From Elusimicrobiota bacterium (GTDB taxonomy: Bacteria > Elusimicrobiota > Elusimicrobia > FEN-1173), in assembly GCA_016207625.1 (NCBI GenBank), contig JACQPF010000069.1, forward strand, positions 1-6,818: 6,818 nt of DNA. The letters run 5' to 3'. Shown piece by piece: positions 1 to 5,332 of this stretch. Below the pieces are notes generated by a model. It made no database searches. It saw nothing but the letters and a program-made list of their open reading frames with translations, and was not told where the DNA came from. Made by a program: the position numbers and the translations under genes. How positions within the stretch are numbered: the first letter of the stretch is position 1; each line of letters starts with the position of its first letter.

Positions 1-95
1 AGAAGGGCCGCCCCGCCTTCCAGGGCCCCCTTGAGCAAAAGCTCGTTGCCGGTGAAAATCTCGTAACCATCATCCTTCAGAAATCGTTTATCCAT
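1..95 (-). CDS. 2-oxoacid:ferredoxin (indolepyruvate-type) oxidoreductase alpha subunit, N-terminal fragment
   Basis: Only the first 31 codons are present; the gene continues beyond the left edge. The ATG at 95-93 follows a strong ribosome binding site and lies 9 nt after the recN stop, so the start is secure. The product has a short charged leader, then TGNELLLKGALEGG at about residues 15-28. This resembles the start of the thiamine-diphosphate-dependent alpha subunits of indolepyruvate and related 2-oxoacid:ferredoxin oxidoreductases, where a GNEAIARGALEAG-like helix precedes a GYPGTP loop that would lie just outside the window. Such enzymes oxidatively decarboxylate aryl- or other 2-oxoacids with CoA, giving acyl-CoA and reduced ferredoxin in the cytoplasm. 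It would be the last visible gene of the nadK-recN operon. The family call rests on about 15 residues, so the substrate is unknown. Confidence 0.55.
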   Translation of the reverse strand, partial: MDKRFLKDDGYEIFTGNELLLKGALEGGAAL

Positions 96-99
96 ATGG

Positions 100-106
100 C
101 CTCCTC
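100..106 (-). promoter_or_regulatory. Strong Shine-Dalgarno for the third operon gene
   Basis: The minus strand reads GAGGAGG, 4 nt before the ATG at 95-93. The motif overlaps the recN stop codon (TGA at 107-105), so ribosomes finishing recN end on the ribosome binding site of the next gene. This suggests translational coupling. It is the only strong Shine-Dalgarno I see ahead of a start codon in the window. Confidence 0.8.
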
Positions 107-1787
107 ACGCGCTTCTTGATGCGGCCAAAAGCTCTTTAGCGTGCTTCAGGCTGATGGAACCTTCTTCCATCCGGTTCCCGGCGCTGCCGAACATGCGGGC
201 AATTTCCGCGACGCGCTCCGGCTCGGACATTTTCTTGATCCGGGTGCGCGTCTGGTCGTTCTTGATTTCCTTGTTCACAGAAAAATGGGTTTGGGCGCAG
301 GCCGCGATCGTGGCCAGGTGCGTGATGCAGATCACCTGATACGTCCGGCCCAGCCGCGCCAGCTTCTTGCCGACCGCCGCGCCCAGCACGCCGCCCACGC
401 CGGCGTCCACTTCGTCGAAAATGAGGATCGGGACGTCGTCCGCCTTGGCCAGGACGGTCTTCAAGGCCAGCATCACGCGCGAAAGCTCTCCCCCTGAAGC
501 GACGGCCGACAGGGGTTTTTCGTCTTCCCCCGGATTGGCCGAAAAAAGGAACCGCACGGCATCGGCTCCGGCCGCCGAATAGGCGCTGGGCTCAAGGACC
601 GCCGCAAAGCGCGCCTGGGCCAGGCCGAGCTCACGAAATTCTTTTTCCACCGCCGCGGCCAGTTTCTTGGCGGCGGACTGGCGTCCCCGGCTGAGGTCCG
701 AGCACCGGGCGGACAGATCCTTCTCCGCTTCGGCCAGCGTGCGGGCGAGGTCCAGGGTCCGTCCCTCAATGTTCTCCAGGTGGCGGAGCTCCCCTTCAAT
801 GCGCTTCTGATAGTCCACGGCCTCTTGCAACGTGGGGCCGTACTTCTTTTTCAGCCGGGCGATGAGGTCCAACCGGGTGAGGGATTCTTCCAGCCGCTCC
901 GGGTCCACGTCCAAACGGTTCGCATAGGCTTCCATCTCGCGCGCGGACTCCTCAAGCCTCACCACGGCCTCTCGGATCATTTCCGAAACCGGCGCCAGGT
1001 CCGCCCCCAGGTTGAGGAGGGACTCCACGACTCGCTGCGTTTTCCGCGCCTTATCCACGGATGAGCCTTCATCGGCATAGAGATGGCCGTAGGCTTCCTG
1101 GGCCGAGGCCTTGAGGCGTTCCGCGTTCTTGAGCTGCGGCAGGAGGCGCTCCAGCTCCTCTTCTTCCCCCGGCTTGAGCTGCGCGGCCTGCAGTTCCTTC
1201 AGTTGGAACCGATAGAGGTCGATGCGCTGGGCCCGCTCCTGCTCGGAGAGGGAAAGGGCCTCTTGTTCGCTGACTAGGTCCCTCCACCGCGCGTAGGCCT
1301 CACCCGCCTTTTCCCTCAGTGGGGCGAGCGGCCCGAAGGCGTCCAAAAGGTCCCGCTGTTCGGTGGGTTTCAAAAGGAGCTGGTGTTCGTGCTGGGCGTG
1401 GGAGTAGAACATCAATTCGCCCAGGCTCGCCAATGTGGTCAAGCTGACGGGGCTGTCGTTCACGAAACAACGCGAACGGCCGCTCGCGTCCACCTCGCGC
1501 CGGAGGAGGACTTCGTCCTCGGCCTCGGACCCCAGGAGGTCCGCGTCCTTCAAGAATTGTTTGGCCCTCCGGGAAGAGAGGTTCAACCGGGCCGCCACCG
1601 AAAGCCGGGTCGCCCCTTTGCGGACCTGTTGGACGCTCGCTTTTTCGCCGGACAACAGGCCCAGGGCTTCAATGATGATGGTTTTCCCGGCGCCCGTTTC
1701 GCCGGTGAGGACGTTTAAGCCGGGGGAGAACTCCACCCGCATGTCTTCGATGAGCGCATAGTTTTTGATGCTTAATTCATTCAACAT
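105..1787 (-). CDS. recN: DNA repair protein RecN
   Basis: This SMC-like ATPase acts early in double-strand break repair and is cytoplasmic/nucleoid associated. The 560 residues match the usual RecN length (about 550-570). The N-terminal half-site carries Walker A GETGAGKT at 29-36 and the RecN-typical SHAQHEHQ segment at 129-136. A long helical, probably coiled-coil middle (about 155-400) contains the family-typical RLDLIARLKKKYG at 305-317. The C-terminal half-site has the ABC signature around LSAVASGGELS (426-436), Walker B ILIFDE (454-459, with D458 and E459) and the switch histidine in THL (489-491). All ATPase elements are intact, so it should be active. The start is ATG, 9 nt after the nadK stop, with no good Shine-Dalgarno; only a G run inside the end of nadK is nearby, so translation may be coupled to nadK. 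It probably shares the nadK promoter; no LexA box was recognised. The family call is near certain. Confidence 0.97.
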   Translation of the reverse strand: MLNELSIKNYALIEDMRVEFSPGLNVLTGETGAGKTIIIEALGLLSGEKASVQQVRKGATRLSVAARLNLSSRRAKQFLKDADLLGSEAEDEVLLRREVDASGRSRCFVNDSPVSLTTLASLGELMFYSHAQHEHQLLLKPTEQRDLLDAFGPLAPLREKAGEAYARWRDLVSEQEALSLSEQERAQRIDLYRFQLKELQAAQLKPGEEEELERLLPQLKNAERLKASAQEAYGHLYADEGSSVDKARKTQRVVESLLNLGADLAPVSEMIREAVVRLEESAREMEAYANRLDVDPERLEESLTRLDLIARLKKKYGPTLQEAVDYQKRIEGELRHLENIEGRTLDLARTLAEAEKDLSARCSDLSRGRQSAAKKLAAAVEKEFRELGLAQARFAAVLEPSAYSAAGADAVRFLFSANPGEDEKPLSAVASGGELSRVMLALKTVLAKADDVPILIFDEVDAGVGGVLGAAVGKKLARLGRTYQVICITHLATIAACAQTHFSVNKEIKNDQTRTRIKKMSEPERVAEIARMFGSAGNRMEEGSISLKHAKELLAASRSA

Positions 1788-1796
1788 GATCTGGGA

Positions 1797-2606
1797 TCAT
1801 TCCCCCCATTTCAGCTTCTGCCGCAGAAGGGAGAAATACGGACTTTCCTTGTCGTTATAAATGTAAAACGCTTCCGGAGCGCGGCGGATTTTCACCGAGT
1901 CCCCCACATGGAGGCGGAAGCTCATCTGGCCGTCCAGCGAGAGGACCACTTTGTCCCCGCGCCGGCGCTCCTCCACGCGGACCTCCACCACGCTGCCCGA
2001 GGACAGGATGATGGGCCGCTGCGTCAAGCTGTGGGAGCAAATGGGCGTCAACAAGATCATGTCCGTCTCCGGCTCCACGATGGGCCCGGAAGCGGCCAAG
2101 GAATAGGCTGTGGACCCCGTCGGCGTGGAGAGGATGACGCCATCCCCCACATAGGTCCCCAGGTAATGACCGTTCACCGAGGCCGACAGACGGATCACCC
2201 GTGCCGTGGTGCTCACGCGGACGATGCAATCGTTCAACGCCAACTGGCCGCCGCCCCGGGGAGGCTTGACCCAAAGCATCATTCGTTTCGAGAGCGAAAG
2301 CTGCTCTCTGAGGAGATCATCCAATGTCTGATACGCCCGGGAATAATCCGTCGAGGCGAGGAAGCCCAGGCGGCCCAAGTTGATCCCCAAAACAGGCACT
2401 TTGAGAGGCGCCAGCTTGCGCGCCGCTTTCAGGAGAGTTCCGTCCCCTCCCAAAGCCACGGCGAAACTGGCTTTGGCGGCTTGGGCCGGGACTAAGATTC
2501 GGACCCCCTTCTTTCGAAACCAAGCCTTGACCTTGGGGACTTCCCGGCGGGCTTCCAGTTTCTCGGGATTATGGAAAATAACCACTGATTTCTGGGAATT
2601 GGGCAT
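1797..2606 (-). CDS. nadK: NAD kinase (ATP- or polyphosphate-dependent)
   Basis: The enzyme phosphorylates NAD+ at the 2' position of the adenosine ribose to make NADP+, the only route to NADP(H), in the cytoplasm. From the ATG it has 269 residues, normal for bacterial NadK. The diagnostic GGDGTLL is at 53-59, followed by the LGINLGRLGFL block. ALND (N125, D126) corresponds to the NE/ND substrate-binding motif. DGVILSTPTGSTAYS follows, with TPTGSTAY at 161-168; TPICSHSLTQRPI is at 187-199, and the late DGQ is at 225-227. All key blocks are present. A TTG codon lies directly before the ATG (2609-2607) and could be the start instead, adding one residue. I chose the ATG because neither has a Shine-Dalgarno. 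An extended -10 box ends only 11 nt before the ATG, pointing to a leaderless or near-leaderless message. It is the first gene of the operon with recN. Confidence 0.95.
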   Translation of the reverse strand: MPNSQKSVVIFHNPEKLEARREVPKVKAWFRKKGVRILVPAQAAKASFAVALGGDGTLLKAARKLAPLKVPVLGINLGRLGFLASTDYSRAYQTLDDLLREQLSLSKRMMLWVKPPRGGGQLALNDCIVRVSTTARVIRLSASVNGHYLGTYVGDGVILSTPTGSTAYSLAASGPIVEPETDMILLTPICSHSLTQRPIILSSGSVVEVRVEERRRGDKVVLSLDGQMSFRLHVGDSVKIRRAPEAFYIYNDKESPYFSLLRQKLKWGE

Positions 2607-2617
2607 CAATAAAGGTT

Positions 2618-2647
2618 ATTATACCATCATTATGCAGGCTTATTGAA
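2618..2647 (-). promoter_or_regulatory. Extended -10 promoter of the nadK-recN operon
   Basis: The minus strand carries TGGTATAAT (2626-2618), a perfect extended -10 element. A weak -35 candidate TTCAAT (2647-2642) is spaced 18 nt away; the TG extension could compensate. Transcription would begin near 2611, that is 2-5 nt before the TTG/ATG start. No Shine-Dalgarno fits in such a leader. Its position in the short gap just upstream of the first operon gene supports the call. Confidence 0.65.
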
Positions 2648-2680
2648 GAAGAAAGAGGAAAGCCGGTTGGGAAAGCGGGC

Positions 2681-3655
2681 TCAGCCGATTTGGTGTTTGT
2701 GGACCATGTTTTCCCAAGCTTTCAGGATGTCGTGGTCCCACCACCCTCGTTCAACCTCTTCCCATAGGATACGGAACGCTTTTTCAGGAGAGAAAGCCTC
2801 TTTATAAGAACGCCGCGACGTGAGGGCGTCGTAAATGTCCACAACGTTCACGATGCGCACCAGGTCTGAAATATCTCCTTTTTTCAGTCCATCGGGGTAT
2901 CCCGTGCCATCGAGCCTCTCATGGTGGTTCCGGATGATGGGGAGAACGTCCTTCATCCCCTTCAGCCGGCCGCAAATTTCGCAGCCGATGAGGGTGTGCT
3001 TGCGCATCATGTCCCATTCGTTCGCGTCCAGGGGGCCTTCTTTCTGGAGGACGGCGTCCGGGATGCCGAGCTTGCCGATGTCGTGCAAGATTCCCCCTTT
3101 CCGCAGGATCTCCACGGAGTTCGGGTCCAAACCGAGGTTCCTTCCCAAGGCCACCGCGTAACGGGCGACCCTGTCCGCATGGCCCATGGTATAGCGATCC
3201 TTGGCTTCGATCGTCCTGGCCAAAGTGAAGAGGACCACTTCGGCGTCTTCCAAGGCGTCCGTGAGGGACTTGATGCGCAGGAGGGACTTGATGCGGGTCA
3301 GGAGCTCAACGGGCTGGAGGGGTTTGGTGAGGAAATCGTCGCAGCCGGCTTCGAAAGCTCTTTGTTTTTCGTGATCGGGAGAAAGGCCCGTCAGCATGAT
3401 GACGGGGAGGAGCTTCGTTTCGTTGTTCGACTTGATCTTCCGGCACACGTCCATGCCGCTCAAGCGGGGCATGTCGATGTCGAGGACGCAGAGGTCGGGA
3501 TGGCTTTCCTGCAGCCGCTCCAGGGCCTCGTGGCCGTTGGCGGCGAAGACGACGGTGTAGCCTTGTTCCGTCAGCAGTGTTTCCAGGGTTTGCTGCGCGT
3601 TTCGATCGTCATCCGCGACCAAAATTGTGGCGCACGCCATCGGCTTCTGACTCAT
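2681..3655 (-). CDS. Response regulator with HD-GYP domain, predicted c-di-GMP phosphodiesterase
   Basis: From the chosen ATG (3655-3653) the protein has 324 residues. Residues about 10-125 form a REC receiver domain: acidic pocket D15-D17, phospho-acceptor D59 in VLDIDMP, conserved T89 and K111. A short linker helix leads to the HD-GYP domain (about 135-320), with H159, the HD pair H191/D192 in GILHDIGK, H220, HH at 244-245, the DGTGYP signature at 249-254 and D273. This is the full metal-ligand set, so the domain should hydrolyse c-di-GMP; phosphorylation of D59 by an unseen histidine kinase would control it. The architecture matches RpfG-like regulators. There is no signal peptide or membrane segment, so it is cytoplasmic. 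The frame extends upstream to a TTG at 3748, adding 31 residues rich in Cys and unlike any REC start. That extension lies across the candidate promoter, so I reject it. No kinase or cyclase gene is adjacent. Confidence 0.93.
   Translation of the reverse strand: MSQKPMACATILVADDDRNAQQTLETLLTEQGYTVVFAANGHEALERLQESHPDLCVLDIDMPRLSGMDVCRKIKSNNETKLLPVIMLTGLSPDHEKQRAFEAGCDDFLTKPLQPVELLTRIKSLLRIKSLTDALEDAEVVLFTLARTIEAKDRYTMGHADRVARYAVALGRNLGLDPNSVEILRKGGILHDIGKLGIPDAVLQKEGPLDANEWDMMRKHTLIGCEICGRLKGMKDVLPIIRNHHERLDGTGYPDGLKKGDISDLVRIVNVVDIYDALTSRRSYKEAFSPEKAFRILWEEVERGWWDHDILKAWENMVHKHQIG
3263..3295 (-). repeat. 15-bp perfect direct repeat in the REC/HD-GYP linker
   Basis: The 15 bases at 3263-3277 recur exactly at 3281-3295, giving an 18-bp period. 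In the protein this is RIKSL repeated in RIKSLLRIKSL (residues 121-131), at the end of the receiver's last helix. Receiver domains often end with a similar basic/leucine pattern, so the peptide repeat is largely a family feature. The identical codons are what stand out. Confidence 0.75.
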
Positions 3656-3663
3656 GGCATCGG

Positions 3664-3692
3664 AGTATATAAAATAATCATGTGAGGAGCAA
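3664..3692 (-). promoter_or_regulatory. Candidate promoter of the HD-GYP response regulator
   Basis: On the minus strand, TTGCTC (3692-3687) and TATACT (3669-3664) are separated by the ideal 17 nt. The -10 matches consensus at five of six positions, and the -35 at the key TTG. The start site would be near 3657, about 2 nt before the chosen ATG at 3655, again giving a message with essentially no leader. No Shine-Dalgarno precedes the ATG. This spacing also argues against the longer reading-frame start at 3748. Confidence 0.5.
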
Positions 3693-3729
3693 TGTGTGAA
3701 GTTACAAGCGACGTTCCGGCCACAATCTT

Positions 3730-3738
3730 TGATACAAT
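3730..3738 (+). promoter_or_regulatory. Candidate extended -10 promoter of the first glycosyltransferase
   Basis: TGATACAAT is a TGn extension plus a five-of-six -10 box, located 16 nt before the ATG at 3755. Transcription would start near 3745, leaving a leader of about 10 nt that is A-rich (AATAAAAA) and lacks a Shine-Dalgarno. I see no convincing -35 box. The inverted repeat TTGAT (3729-3733) / ATCAA (3744-3748) overlaps the -10 and the predicted start, and could be a small operator or chance. Confidence 0.4.
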
Positions 3739-3754
3739 GCCTGATCAATAAAAA

Positions 3755-5332
3755 ATGGGCCCCTACAAGCCGATTCTAATCATTGTTCTTTTTACCGTCG
3801 CCGGCCTGCTGCCGTTCGTGGGGCGGCCTGTCTTTGTGGACGATCACGCCCACTTCAAAGAGGCCATAGATTTGGCGGCGCGGCCCGCTTCGCCCTACCG
3901 CATGGGCCGGGGCGAATTGGGCTGGGAAAAAGGCGCTCTCCCGACGGAATCGAACCCTCCCCTTTATTTTTATTTCATGGCCGCCGTCACGAAAATGGCC
4001 GGCCCAGAGACCTGGAAGGCCCACTTGGCGATGATGCCTTTCCACCTCCTGGCCCTCCTTTGCTTTTACCGGCTGGCGCGGCGATATGTGCGCCACGCGC
4101 TTTGGGCCACGTTGCTGTGGTTCACGGCGCCCCATTTCTGGCTCACCGCCAATTCCCTCCTGCTGGACGGCCTCCTGGCCCCCTTCATGTTGGCGGGCCT
4201 CGTGAGTTGGATCAAAGGTTGGGAAGAGGAGCGGCCGGCCTGGCTGGCGGCGGGAGCCTTGTTGTTGGGGATGGCCGCGCTGGTGAAGTACACCGGCATT
4301 CTCTCCTTGGCCGCGGCGGCGATTTGGACGATTTCCGAGGGCCGGAACAAGACCTCTTTCCGCTGGCTTTTTCTCCTTATCCCCGCCGTTCTTTTGACCG
4401 GTTGGATGTTCTGGACCCGGGCGCTGTACGGCGAATCCCATTTGCTCGCCACGGCCAAGGCCAGCGTCATGCTTCCGTCCATGGACCAGGTGATCTCCCT
4501 GATGACATTCTCCTCAGGGTCGACCACCGGCCTCCTTTTGGCCCTGTTGTGGTTCCTCACCGCCCGTCGTCGGATGGGCCTGGCGGTCCTGGGAGCGGCG
4601 CTGATGGGCGGCGCGGCTTTGGGATGGGGGATCCCCGTGGGCTTGCAGATTGGGTTCTGGATGGGAGCGTTCTTGCTTTGGCTCTTTTTCATTTATCCCG
4701 GGAAGGCGACACGAGGCTGGTCTTTTCTAATTCTTTGGGCCGGAGTGGGCCTGGCGGGATTGCTCGGCGCGCGCGGCTGGCTGTGCGCGCGCTATTTCGT
4801 GATCGTCGGCCCGACCTTGGTCCTTTTGACGGTGATGGGGTTGGAAAACAGGGCCTCCGCCTGGATGGAATCCAGGAATTTCCGCTGGACGGCCTTGGCG
4901 TTTCTAACGCTTTTGGGAGGGATGCTGGCCCTGGCCGATTCCGCCCGGGCCCGGGTGGATGTCGAAACAGCCCGTGCGGTGGAGGAGTGGGCGGGTCAAA
5001 ATGGCGCGGGGACCACGGTCCACTACCCGTCGGCCCTGCTCTCAGGCTTGAGCCACTACCTGGACGAAAAAACCGGCCGCCCCCTGGACCCCGGCGCGCC
5101 GACACGGCCGGGCGACGTCATCGTCTTACCGGAACGGTCCTTGCCGAGAGCGTTTTTTCCACAAATCACGAACCCTTCGCTATTGGCCCGCTGGGAGTTC
5201 CGTACCTGGAACCCTCTTCGCACGCTGGATTCCCCCTCGCGCGCGGGGTTTTACGGCTCAATATGGGGACCCCTGCCTTTTTCTTTTTCCCTAGGACCGC
5301 TCGAGGTTTTTGATTTGATCGTCATCGGCTGA
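3755..5332 (+). CDS. GT-C membrane glycosyltransferase, PMT_2/ArnT-like
   Basis: The 525-residue polytopic protein has about 11-13 hydrophobic spans and probably lies in the inner membrane. One span (about 7-22) precedes a periplasmic loop with an acidic pair in DDHAH (29-33), the position of the catalytic Asp/Glu motif in GT-C enzymes. NPPLYFY (67-73) follows, a mark of this subgroup. Further landmarks shared with the facing paralogue are FWLTANSLLLDG (128-139), LVKYTG (176-181), YGESHL (225-230), ARYF (345-348) and a C-terminal soluble part (about 398-525) with AGFYGSIWGPLPF (497-509). Known relatives move a sugar from a polyprenyl-phosphate donor to lipid, glycan or protein; donor and acceptor here are unknown. 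The ATG at 3755 gives a short N-terminus just before the first membrane span, and no Shine-Dalgarno is seen. The gene is divergent from the HD-GYP regulator. Its last 42 bp overlap the convergent second glycosyltransferase. Confidence 0.85.
   Translation: MGPYKPILIIVLFTVAGLLPFVGRPVFVDDHAHFKEAIDLAARPASPYRMGRGELGWEKGALPTESNPPLYFYFMAAVTKMAGPETWKAHLAMMPFHLLALLCFYRLARRYVRHALWATLLWFTAPHFWLTANSLLLDGLLAPFMLAGLVSWIKGWEEERPAWLAAGALLLGMAALVKYTGILSLAAAAIWTISEGRNKTSFRWLFLLIPAVLLTGWMFWTRALYGESHLLATAKASVMLPSMDQVISLMTFSSGSTTGLLLALLWFLTARRRMGLAVLGAALMGGAALGWGIPVGLQIGFWMGAFLLWLFFIYPGKATRGWSFLILWAGVGLAGLLGARGWLCARYFVIVGPTLVLLTVMGLENRASAWMESRNFRWTALAFLTLLGGMLALADSARARVDVETARAVEEWAGQNGAGTTVHYPSALLSGLSHYLDEKTGRPLDPGAPTRPGDVIVLPERSLPRAFFPQITNPSLLARWEFRTWNPLRTLDSPSRAGFYGSIWGPLPFSFSLGPLEVFDLIVIG
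5291..5332. other. Tail-to-tail overlap of the two glycosyltransferase genes
   Basis: The plus-strand gene ends with TGA at 5330-5332 and the minus-strand gene with TAG at 5293-5291, so both coding ends share 42 bp. The frames are in exact antisense codon register. The first gene's TGA is a Ser codon (TCA) of the second, and a Leu codon (CTA) of the first is the TAG stop of the second. The second protein's acidic/polar tail SADDDQIKNLERS is therefore antisense to the last residues of the first. No space is left for ordinary terminators between the genes. Confidence 0.9.

Noticed and set aside
2661..2681. Possible terminator after the HD-GYP gene
   Set aside because: The AGCC/GGCT arms give only four continuous pairs with a mismatch next to them. 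The following stretch is pyrimidine-rich but not a proper T run.
2921..3685. A 254-codon plus-strand frame antisense to the HD-GYP gene
   Set aside because: It is a shadow of a fully recognisable REC/HD-GYP gene, with no motif, Shine-Dalgarno or promoter of its own.
3656..3748. A 31-residue N-terminal extension of the HD-GYP protein from a TTG start
   Set aside because: The peptide is Cys-rich and unlike a receiver start. It lies over the candidate -35/-10 of the gene, and the ATG at 3655 gives a normal REC N-terminus.
4060..5313. A 417-codon open frame on the plus strand inside the first glycosyltransferase
   Set aside because: It is another frame of a G+C-rich gene. Its translation is rich in Gly, Arg and Pro, with no family motifs, while the overlapping frame encodes a convincing GT-C protein with a recognisable paralogue.
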